DNA of 17,843 nucleotides from Eubacterium sp. CAG:841 (lineage in GTDB: Bacteria; Bacillota; Clostridia; Oscillospirales; CAG-272): contig FR898219.1 in assembly GCA_000437375.1 (NCBI GenBank), positions 4,028-21,870 on the forward strand, written 5' to 3'. Below the pieces are notes generated by a model. It searched no databases. It had not been told where the DNA came from and saw nothing but the letters and a program-made list of their open reading frames with translations. Position numbers and translations under genes: made by a program. Of this stretch, positions 6,939-13,546 are shown piece by piece. Numbering within the stretch: position 1 is the first letter of the stretch; the number at the start of each line of letters is the position of its first letter.

Positions 6939-7828
6939 AAAACAGGCAGAACTTTTTCGTAAATTTTATCAAAATCGCATGGCGGCAAGGGGTTTTTTCC
7001 CTTGCCGCATTCTATTGTGAATGCGGGAATTCCGAACTCGTTTATGACCCAATCCTTATATCCGCCGTAGGAGGCGATGCCGTCGGGACGGGAAACGGTA
7101 TAACCGGAGACGCGCGAAAAACACTCCGCCAGCATAAGAGAGCCGCGAGGGTAATTGCCGAGATAATCGTAATAGATCTCTTCACCCTGCGTATGAAGTG
7201 CTATCGCGGTTTTCAGTTTTGGAGAGAGAAGCCTTGTGAGATTGCACAGCGCATGAGTTTCAGGCTCGCTTTCGGGATATTGCCCGCCGAAGCGCGTAGG
7301 ACCACCCGAATATATGCCCATTTTGCGTTCAAGCAAGCGACATTCCGCAAAGCCTGCGTCGTAGTTGTGATTTAAGTCTACGCCGCGCGCGTTTGCCTGC
7401 CAGTGCGTAAAATCCCTTCCGCGCGGATTCATTGATATCAGACGCGGATATAAAACGTGCTCCTTCGGAAAAGCGCCCTGCTGAATATCTATCCCGTCAG
7501 GATTTATTACAGGGACGACAAACATCCTGCGCTTTGAAAATATGTGCTTTACGTCAAAGCCGGCAAGAAAAACGTCATCGCGCAGCGCTTTTGCACAGTC
7601 AAGCACGAACTTTACGCAGATAAGCGCAGTGATATGCTCCGAGCCGTGATGCGCTCCTACGACAAGATGGCATACTTCTCCTTTTCCGAAAGCCATACAT
7701 TCTATTGGCTGACCGACAAGGGAATACCCTATTGTGCAAAGCGATATGCAGGGATATTCGGATGCTGCCGAAAAGCAGTAGCTTCTTATTTTATCGGACG
7801 GAGCCGCCGTGCAGAAATCAAAGTCCAT
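6914..7828 (-). CDS. M14-family zinc carboxypeptidase, probable cell-wall peptide (gamma-D-glutamyl-diaminopimelate) peptidase
   Basis: A 304-residue metallopeptidase. Zinc ligands are H61-G-S-E64 and H212 (ALHTQG). The substrate-carboxylate pocket is NARGVDLNHNYDAGF (N146, R148), and the general base is E273 (FTIECGKG). The NARGVDLN-x-NYDAG pattern is typical of the gamma-D-glutamyl-(L)-meso-diaminopimelate peptidase I branch (sporulation ENP1, phage and cell-wall peptidases). Unlike ENP1 it has no LysM repeats. It has no signal peptide, so it probably acts in the cytosol on recycled muropeptides, or is released by other means. ATG 7828 has a GGGGGGTGG ribosome site. Expression is from a consensus promoter at 7971-8000 through a leader of about 135 bases. 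Divergent from the envelope operon. Confidence 0.85.
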   Translation of the reverse strand: MDFDFCTAAPSDKIRSYCFSAASEYPCISLCTIGYSLVGQPIECMAFGKGEVCHLVVGAHHGSEHITALICVKFVLDCAKALRDDVFLAGFDVKHIFSKRRMFVVPVINPDGIDIQQGAFPKEHVLYPRLISMNPRGRDFTHWQANARGVDLNHNYDAGFAECRLLERKMGIYSGGPTRFGGQYPESEPETHALCNLTRLLSPKLKTAIALHTQGEEIYYDYLGNYPRGSLMLAECFSRVSGYTVSRPDGIASYGGYKDWVINEFGIPAFTIECGKGKNPLPPCDFDKIYEKVLPVLLTAASFG

Positions 7829-7970
7829 ATGCCACCCCCCAAAAGAACTCCCGCACTTTTATGATATGCCTTCGGCGGAATATTGCGACGGAAGAAAAAA
7901 TTCGTATGAAATTGCATTTCAGGTGAGAAAAAACGCCTTTATAATCGACTAATAAAGAAAGCGGGCAATT

Positions 7971-8000
7971 ATTATAAGGCTTATGCCACACATATGTCAA
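7971..8000 (-). promoter_or_regulatory. Full-consensus SigA-type promoter of the M14 peptidase
   Basis: On the minus strand, a perfect TTGACA (8000-7995), 18 bp spacer and perfect TATAAT (7976-7971). Predicted transcription starts near 7964, giving a leader of about 135 bases before ATG 7828. Confidence 0.75.
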
Positions 8001-8045
8001 AGTTCACAATAAAATGAGGAAAAACGCCGAAAAATCCTTTTTCGG

Positions 8046-8075
8046 TTGACATTGTTTGTATACATGTGGTATATT
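8046..8075 (+). promoter_or_regulatory. Strong extended -10 promoter of the envelope operon
   Basis: Perfect TTGACA at 8046-8051, 18 bp spacer, TATATT at 8070-8075 preceded by TGG (extended -10). The spacer contains the dyad TGTATACA at 8057-8064, a possible regulator site of GntR-like form, which is inference. The gene starts about 20 bases after the -10 box, so the leader is very short. Confidence 0.75.
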
Positions 8076-8095
8076 ATTAATTACCGACGTGGGAG

Positions 8096-9871
8096 GTGAG
8101 TGTCATTAAAAATATAAAACAGAAGATATTACCGTCGCTCCTATGCGGATTTGCGGTCGGATTTACTTATATCTTTTTCGGAGCGGCAGATACATTTGCG
8201 GGGAACAGGGGAGAATTTCTTTTCTCCTTCGGCGACTTCGGCGGATATCTTGCGCTTATAGCTACGGCTGTTTCACTTCTGATAACGCTCGTGCTTCTTA
8301 TTGCGAGAGGAACTCTTTTTCGCGTGCTTTTCGGAATATTTTTCTGGATAGCGTTTATGGGATATGTTCAGGGAACGTTTCTCAATGTCGGAATGGGTTC
8401 GCTTGCGGGAGACGACGTCGGTACGAAAATAAGCATAGGCTTTCTGATATTTGATACCGCGCTGTGGATAATCACAGCGGGATTATGTATTTTCGGAGCG
8501 CTTAAAATGAAAAAACACGAAATGATAAAAACAATCGCCATCGTACTTTTGGTAATGATAGTCGGTATGCAGACGGTAGGATGCGTATCGAATATCCCGA
8601 AGCTTACGGACAAGCCGACGCAGACGACTGCTACGACGAAGAACGGCTCACAATCCGGATCTGAAACGACCTCGATCGAAACGACTGTCGAAACAAGGGA
8701 TGACGAAGACGACGAAAACGTAAGAAAATATCTTACCGAGATGGGGATAAACGAAGTTTCAGGCGGCAAAAACATTATAGTTTTTGTGCTTGACCGTTTT
8801 GATATCGACTATTATAACGACGTTGTAAAAGATGACCCCGATTTCTTTTCAAAGCTTAAAGGATTTACTTTCTTTGACGACAATATATCGCTTTTTTCAA
8901 GGACGTATCCCGGCGTTGCAACGATGATAACAGGTCTTCCGTATATGTATGACCGAAGCGCCGAAAGCTGGCTCGATAACGCGTACGGTACCTCGCCTTT
9001 CCTTTCCGATCTTAAGAAGAACGATTACAAGATAAAGCTTTATACAGGCGATTATTACGGTTACAGAAATGCAAGTTCGATGAAGGGAACGGTTGAAAAC
9101 ATTTCAAGCGTCACAAAGTACACTGTAAACGACAGGGCAGGTCTTGTCGGAAATATGATGGCGCTTTCGCTTTACAGATGTCTGCCTTCCGTGCTTAAAT
9201 CAAGCGTGGGAGTATCAACTTCATCATTTGGCAGAGTTGTAAGCTACAATGGCAAGGCGCCTGCATACAAGGTTGACGATCCGCGCCTGCACGAGCTTCT
9301 CAAAGACGGGCTTTCCGCAGACGACAGCAAGGGTTCGTATATATTCATTCATATGAACGGCTGTCATCAGCCTTACAATATGGATGAGTACGGCAATCGC
9401 GTTGAGAACGGAGCGTCGCTCCCCGCTATCAGAGGCGATTTCAGAATGATATATTCATACATTGACGAAATGCGCCGTCTCGGGGTTTACGAGGATTCGA
9501 CCATTGTTATAACGGGCGACCATCCGAGCGCAAGGGACGACGGTGAAATCCCAACTCAGCCGAGAATAACATCGCTTTTTGTAAAGCAGTCCGGAAGAAG
9601 CGACGAACCGCTTGAATATTCTCATGCGCAGGTATGTCAGGACAATCTGATAGCCACTCTCGTCAAGTCCGCAGGAATAAAGACCGAAAACGACTACGGA
9701 AGATCGTATTTTGAAATAGGCGAGGGAGAAAATGTGACGCGCCATCACAATTTTGAACTTTATGATGACGGCGACACAAGAATAATCGACTTTGCCGTTA
9801 CGGGCAAAGGAAGCGATTTTTCAAACTGGAAAATAGTTTCGGATATAAACATAGGGTCGCTTTACAACTGA
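8096..9871 (+). CDS. Five-TM alkaline-phosphatase-superfamily phosphotransferase (LTA synthase/phosphoethanolamine transferase-like)
   Basis: A 591-residue membrane enzyme. Five hydrophobic segments lie at about 12-31, 51-71, 74-98, 112-135 and 144-162. A Thr-rich then acidic spacer follows (170-209), then an extracellular catalytic domain. Metal and catalytic residues are D233 (VFVLDRFD), T270 in SRTYPGVATMITG, H424 (NGCHQPYN), D475-H476 (TGDH) and H509 (YSHAQ). T270 aligns with the sulfatase nucleophile position but is Thr rather than Cys/Ser, and the following sulfatase Arg is Val. That fits enzymes moving phospho-groups from lipids (LtaS, EptA, YejM) better than true sulfatases. Substrate unknown; glycerophosphate is suggested by the next gene. 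First gene of the operon. The start is odd: GTG 8096 lies inside the GGGAGGTGA ribosome site, while the in-frame ATT at 8105 has better spacing. Confidence 0.8.
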   Translation: MSVIKNIKQKILPSLLCGFAVGFTYIFFGAADTFAGNRGEFLFSFGDFGGYLALIATAVSLLITLVLLIARGTLFRVLFGIFFWIAFMGYVQGTFLNVGMGSLAGDDVGTKISIGFLIFDTALWIITAGLCIFGALKMKKHEMIKTIAIVLLVMIVGMQTVGCVSNIPKLTDKPTQTTATTKNGSQSGSETTSIETTVETRDDEDDENVRKYLTEMGINEVSGGKNIIVFVLDRFDIDYYNDVVKDDPDFFSKLKGFTFFDDNISLFSRTYPGVATMITGLPYMYDRSAESWLDNAYGTSPFLSDLKKNDYKIKLYTGDYYGYRNASSMKGTVENISSVTKYTVNDRAGLVGNMMALSLYRCLPSVLKSSVGVSTSSFGRVVSYNGKAPAYKVDDPRLHELLKDGLSADDSKGSYIFIHMNGCHQPYNMDEYGNRVENGASLPAIRGDFRMIYSYIDEMRRLGVYEDSTIVITGDHPSARDDGEIPTQPRITSLFVKQSGRSDEPLEYSHAQVCQDNLIATLVKSAGIKTENDYGRSYFEIGEGENVTRHHNFELYDDGDTRIIDFAVTGKGSDFSNWKIVSDINIGSLYN

Positions 9872-9892
9872 CCCCGTGACAAAGGAGAACAA

Positions 9893-11953
9893 ATGGACAC
9901 CCTGATGTATTATATATGTTATCCGCTCGGATACGTTATGAAGTGGTGTTGGGAGCTTTTGGGCAATTACGGCCTTGCCATAATTCTTTTTACTCTCTGC
10001 ACAAAGATAATACTTCTTCCCATTTCGGTGTGGGTACACAAGAATTCGATAAAGATGGTGACAATCCAGCCGGATATAAACTTTATAAAAGCAAAATATT
10101 ACGGCGACAGGGACAGAATTGCCGAAGAAGAAACAGCGTTGTATAAAAAAATAGGGTACAGTCCGTTTGCTTCGGTAGTGCCGCTGCTTTTGCAACTGTT
10201 GCTTCTCAGCGCGGTAGTTTATATAGTAAAACAGCCGCTTACAAGTATTCTTCATATAAGCGGCGAGACTGTGGAAGCGCTTGCAAAAGGCTTCGGACTT
10301 GAAGAAGGCGACCAGCTCGGCATCATACGGATGATACAGTCGGGAGCCGAGCCTGACGCTTCGCTTTCGGTTGCCATATCGCAGATAAAGAGCTTTAACC
10401 TTTCGTTTGTCGGCTTTTCGCTCGGTGCGGAGCCTTATAAGGTTTGGGGAATTTATACCCTTGTTCCCGTTATTGCAGGTGCATCGTCGCTTCTCCTTTG
10501 TTGGGTGCAGAATGCGATAAACGTTCTTCAGGCGGAGCAGAGCAAGCTCAACAAATACGGAATGACGGTGCTTTCAGTAGGCATTTCGCTTTCTCTCGGA
10601 TTTTTCGTATATTCGGGAGTGGCACTCTATTGGATAGCGAGCAATCTGTTTGCGATAGTTCAGCAGCTCATACTCAACGTCGCTATAAATCCGAAAAAGT
10701 ATGTGGATTACGGCAAGCTTGAAGAAAGTCGCACCGCACTTGCCGATATAGAACGTCTCGGCGAGAGCAAAAACGATGAAAAAGCAAAAGAAAACGCAAA
10801 AAGAGAAAAAACGGACTACAAACGGTTTTTCAAAATAGTAAACAAGCATTTTGTAATTTACTCCGAGCGCAGCGGATTTTATAAGTATTATGAAGCGCTT
10901 ATAAACAGTCTGCTTAAAAAATCAAACATAACGATCCATTACATAACAAACGATCCCGACGATGCGGTATTTGAGCTTGCGAAATCGAACGCGAAGATAA
11001 AGCCCTATTACATAGGACAGAAAAAGCTTATAACGCTGATGATGAAAATGGACGCCGACATAGTCGCTATGACGACGCCAGACCTTGATAACTTTTATAT
11101 AAAACGTTCGCTTGTCCGCAAGGATGTTGAATATATCTACGTTCCGCACGATATGATGAGCGTTCACATGGGCTTCAGAAAAGCGTCGCTCGACCACTTT
11201 GATACGATATTCTGTACAGGAGAACACGTCGCAAGAGAAGTAAGAAAGACGGAAGAAGTATACTCGCTTCCGCAGAAAACGCTTGTAAAGTTCGGTTATC
11301 CTCTTGAAGAAAAGCTTGAAAAGGCTTACGAGGATATGGACAAGACGCCACACGATAAAAAAGAAATACTTATCGCGCCTTCGTGGCAGGAGGACAACCT
11401 GCTTGACAGTTGCGTGGATAAGCTCATAGAGCAGCTTATGTGCGATGAAAATCATATAACCGTCCGTCCTCATCCCGAATATGTAAAGAGATATCCGGAA
11501 AAGATAAAGCTGATGACACATAAGTATGCGGGCGTTCCCGAAGAAAAGCTCAGCTTTGAGCTTGACTTTACGACAAACAAGTCGATATATTCGTCGGATC
11601 TTCTCATAACGGATTGGTCGGCTATTGCATATGAGTTCTGCTTCTCAACCAAAAAACCTGTGCTTTTTGTAAATACAAAAATGAAGGTTGAAAACCCCGA
11701 GTGGGAGAAGATAGGCTATACGCCGTCCGAAATATACCTCCGCGACAAGGTCGGAGTCGCACTTGAAAAGAGCGAGCTTGACAAAACAAAAGCCGTAGCC
11801 GATGAGCTTATGGCAAGCGGAGAAAAGTATAAGGAAAAAATTACAGCGCTTTTGCACGAGCATCTTTATTCCTACGGCAGCGGCGGCGAAGAAGGTGCAA
11901 AATATATTCTTTCGCGGCTCAGCGAAATACAGAAGAAAAAGAAAGATTCATAA
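9893..11953 (+). CDS. Fusion of a YidC/Oxa1 membrane insertase domain with a CDP-glycerol glycerophosphotransferase (TagB/TagF-like) domain
   Basis: A 686-residue two-part protein. Residues ~1-270 are a YidC/Oxa1 insertase: LGNYGLAIILFTLCTKIILLP with K38 at the groove's conserved Arg position, LYKKIGYSPFASVVPLLLQ (83-101), and YWIASNLFAIVQQ (246-258). A charged linker (275-310) follows. Residues ~315-680 are a Glyphos_transf domain: VPHD (417-420), IAPSWQEDN (494-502), VRPHPEY (524-530) and SDLLITDWSAIAYEF (568-582). TagB/TagF enzymes use CDP-glycerol to add glycerol phosphate to lipid-linked acceptors at the inner membrane face. YidC of Gram-positives ends inside, so the transferase is placed in the cytosol. 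The frame is uninterrupted with a strong AAAGGAGA site, 21 bases after the phosphotransferase. This is not the housekeeping YidC, which normally sits beside rnpA/rpmH. Confidence 0.88.
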   Translation: MDTLMYYICYPLGYVMKWCWELLGNYGLAIILFTLCTKIILLPISVWVHKNSIKMVTIQPDINFIKAKYYGDRDRIAEEETALYKKIGYSPFASVVPLLLQLLLLSAVVYIVKQPLTSILHISGETVEALAKGFGLEEGDQLGIIRMIQSGAEPDASLSVAISQIKSFNLSFVGFSLGAEPYKVWGIYTLVPVIAGASSLLLCWVQNAINVLQAEQSKLNKYGMTVLSVGISLSLGFFVYSGVALYWIASNLFAIVQQLILNVAINPKKYVDYGKLEESRTALADIERLGESKNDEKAKENAKREKTDYKRFFKIVNKHFVIYSERSGFYKYYEALINSLLKKSNITIHYITNDPDDAVFELAKSNAKIKPYYIGQKKLITLMMKMDADIVAMTTPDLDNFYIKRSLVRKDVEYIYVPHDMMSVHMGFRKASLDHFDTIFCTGEHVAREVRKTEEVYSLPQKTLVKFGYPLEEKLEKAYEDMDKTPHDKKEILIAPSWQEDNLLDSCVDKLIEQLMCDENHITVRPHPEYVKRYPEKIKLMTHKYAGVPEEKLSFELDFTTNKSIYSSDLLITDWSAIAYEFCFSTKKPVLFVNTKMKVENPEWEKIGYTPSEIYLRDKVGVALEKSELDKTKAVADELMASGEKYKEKITALLHEHLYSYGSGGEEGAKYILSRLSEIQKKKKDS

Positions 11954-11966
11954 GGAGAATTCAACA

Positions 11967-12296
11967 ATGAAACGTATTAAAATAATTTTATCGGCATATC
12001 TTTGCTTGGGTATGATGATATTCGCTTCCGTAAATGCGGCGGCATATATAGATCCGTCCGTCGTATCGTATGCGGCACAGGCGATCGCCGGAATCGTTAT
12101 TGCGGCAGGCGCGGTGTTCTTTGTGTGGTGGAGAAAGGTAAAGAAAAAGGTTTCCAAAAAGCTCGGAATTGACGAAAACGCCGGCAAAGAGGTCGAAGAG
12201 GACATAGTTATAAGCGACGAAAAAGAAGAAAACAAATCCGAAGAAGATAAAGCACCTTCCGATAAATCCGACGGAACAAACAGCGACAACAAATAA
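11967..12296 (+). CDS. Small membrane protein with AAYIDPS motif and acidic C-terminal tail
   Basis: A 109-residue protein. Residues 1-25 are a signal-peptide-like hydrophobic stretch ending ASVNAAA, then YIDPSVVSYAAQAIAGIVIAAGAVFFVWW forms a membrane segment, then a Lys-rich cytosolic stop (RKVKKKVSKK), then a Glu/Asp/Ser/Lys-rich, probably disordered tail. The YIDPS-V-x-YAxQAIAG pattern recalls small Clostridia proteins seen beside surface-polymer genes, but I know no assigned function. ATG 11967 is chosen because AAGGAGA lies at the right distance (11952-11958) and gives the signal sequence at once; a longer in-frame reading from 11802 overlaps the preceding gene and has no ribosome site. 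The 13-base gap after the fusion gene suggests tight coupling and perhaps a partner role for the YidC domain. Confidence 0.75.
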   Translation: MKRIKIILSAYLCLGMMIFASVNAAAYIDPSVVSYAAQAIAGIVIAAGAVFFVWWRKVKKKVSKKLGIDENAGKEVEEDIVISDEKEENKSEEDKAPSDKSDGTNSDNK

Positions 12297-12327
12297 GACG
12301 ATTAAAAATTCAAGGGAGGCAAGTTCA

Positions 12328-13326
12328 ATGCTGGGGATATTTATTTTAGGGGTTCTGGCTGTTGTGATAGGCGCAGTTTTGGTCTTTGTCAGGAGAAACG
12401 AATCACAGAGAAAAATAAAAACGATTGTCGGAGCTTCTGCGGCGGTTGTAGGCGTTGTTATGTGTGTTGCGAGTTGCGTTCGCACCGTTCCTACAGGCCA
12501 TACCGGAATAGTTACGACATTCGGTAATGTTGAAAGCTATACATACGAAGCGGGCGTGCATTTTGCAGCGCCGTGGAAGACTGTCGTCAATATGGACAAC
12601 AGAAACCAAAAGGCAAGCATAGATCTTACCTGCTTCTCTTCAGACATTCAGGAGGTTGACGTTACATATTCACTCAACTATCAGATACAGAAAGCCAACG
12701 CGCAGGATATTTACCGCACGATAGGTACAAAGTATTATGAAACGGTAATAACTCCGCGTATTCAGGAGGCTGTTAAGAGCGTTATGGCACAGTACACGGC
12801 GGAACAGCTTCTTGAAAAGCGTGCGGAGCTTTCGCTTGAGATAAAAACAATTCTCACGGAAAAGCTTGATAATTACAACATCGACGTACTTGACACATCG
12901 CTTGAAAACCTTGATTTTTCAGACGCTTTTACAAATGCGGTAGAAGCAAAGCAGGTTGCGGCGCAGAAGAAACAACAGGCGGAGATCGAACAGGCGCAGG
13001 CTCTTATGGAAGCCGAATATGCAAAGCAGATCGCCGAGATGAAAGCAAATGCCGATGCCGCAGTTGCAAAGATCGCAGCGCAGGCAGATCTTGACGTTAC
13101 GAAAATTCAGGCTGACGCCGCAGAATATGCGGGACAAAAGGACGCGGCAATAATCGGTCAGGTAAGAGACATTCTTGCTGCCGACAAGGAGAACATTACG
13201 GATGAGGACATAAAGAACCTTGTTACCTATTATTATGTTCAGAAGTGGAACGGAGAGCTTCCGCAGACGTATATAGGCGCGGAGGACTTCTATAAGCTTC
13301 TTTCCTCGCTTGCGGAAAAGAACTGA
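12328..13326 (+). CDS. SPFH/Band 7 (prohibitin-like) membrane protein
   Basis: A 332-residue protein. Two hydrophobic N-terminal segments (about 3-22 and 32-51) are followed by an SPFH domain that starts with the typical VPTGHTGIVTTFGNV (54-68) and includes AGVHFAAPW (75-83). A long Ala/Glu/Lys/Gln-rich coiled coil follows (about 205-275), and then a small C-terminal domain (YYYVQKWNGELPQTYIG). Prohibitin and flotillin relatives form membrane rings that organise microdomains or guard protein complexes and proteases; the C-terminus with KWNGELP is typical of prohibitin-type bacterial members. An AGGGAGG site lies at 12312-12318, and the 31-base gap from the small membrane protein makes this the fourth operon gene, followed by a terminator. 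A scaffold for the preceding membrane enzymes is an inference from position. Confidence 0.88.
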   Translation: MLGIFILGVLAVVIGAVLVFVRRNESQRKIKTIVGASAAVVGVVMCVASCVRTVPTGHTGIVTTFGNVESYTYEAGVHFAAPWKTVVNMDNRNQKASIDLTCFSSDIQEVDVTYSLNYQIQKANAQDIYRTIGTKYYETVITPRIQEAVKSVMAQYTAEQLLEKRAELSLEIKTILTEKLDNYNIDVLDTSLENLDFSDAFTNAVEAKQVAAQKKQQAEIEQAQALMEAEYAKQIAEMKANADAAVAKIAAQADLDVTKIQADAAEYAGQKDAAIIGQVRDILAADKENITDEDIKNLVTYYYVQKWNGELPQTYIGAEDFYKLLSSLAEKN

Positions 13327-13349
13327 AAACAAAATTAAAATCATGCTTG

Positions 13350-13396
13350 GAGAAACCTTTTCGTAAAACGCGGGAAGGCTTCTCTTTGTGTTTTTA
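13350..13396 (+). terminator. Rho-independent terminator of the envelope operon
   Basis: GAGAAACCTT at 13350-13359 pairs with AAGGCTTCTC at 13375-13384 with one mismatch, extended inward by G-U and G-C pairs; the T-rich run TTTGTGTTTTT follows. It lies 23 bases after the SPFH stop codon. Confidence 0.75.
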
Positions 13397-13453
13397 GATA
13401 CTCAAGGGAAAAAACGGTTAAATTCTTGTTTTTTTCAAAATGTTGCAAAATGA

Positions 13454-13482
13454 TTGACAAAACCGAAATAAAGTAATATCAT
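13454..13482 (+). promoter_or_regulatory. SigA-type promoter of the antiporter/mgtC operon
   Basis: Perfect TTGACA at 13454-13459, 17 bp spacer, TATCAT at 13477-13482 (5 of 6). A perfect TATAAT lies at 13482-13487 but would need a 22 bp spacer. A small CCCG/CGGG hairpin sits in the leader at 13502-13517. Confidence 0.65.
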
Positions 13483-13546
13483 ATAATAATACATAAAGCT
13501 TCCCGAAAAAATACGGGATATAATTACACAGGAAAGGAAGAAAGAT

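Larger units (their letters stand above)
7829..8095. other. Divergent intergenic region (267 bases) without a supported gene
   Basis: It holds back-to-back promoters for the M14 peptidase (minus) and the envelope operon (plus), a hairpin CCGAAAAA-TCC-TTTTTCGG at 8027-8045 abutting the plus-strand -35 box, and a TGTATACA dyad at 8057-8064 inside the plus-strand promoter spacer. Short open frames here lack ribosome sites and recognisable sequence. The compact arrangement suggests shared control, but no operator can be assigned with confidence. Confidence 0.6.

Noticed and set aside
7818..8000. 60-codon minus-strand frame in the peptidase leader
   Set aside because: Its start lies inside the -35/-10 promoter region, so it would precede the transcript start; it has no ribosome site and no recognisable sequence.
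8368..8775. Minus-strand open frame opposite the phosphotransferase N-terminus
   Set aside because: Antisense to membrane-segment and linker codons; no ribosome site or known motif.
8096..9871. Calling the enzyme a true sulfatase
   Set aside because: The formylglycine motif C/S-x-P-x-R is absent: Thr is the nucleophile and Val replaces Arg.
10922..11521. Minus-strand open frame opposite the glycerophosphotransferase domain
   Set aside because: Shadow frame of a gene with conserved motifs; no start signal.
9893..11953. The fusion as the housekeeping YidC or as an assembly chimera of two genes
   Set aside because: No rnpA/rpmH/jag neighbours, and a smooth in-frame charged linker with codon use like both halves. 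Only comparison with other genomes can fully exclude a chimera.
11802..11966. Upstream extension of the small YIDPS protein to 164 residues
   Set aside because: It would overlap about 150 bases of the fusion gene, has no ribosome site, and would bury the signal peptide that begins at ATG 11967.
13482..13487. Perfect TATAAT as the -10 box of the antiporter promoter
   Set aside because: It lies 22 bases from the TTGACA, too far; TATCAT five bases earlier gives the 17 bp spacer. It could act with another -35, but none is visible.
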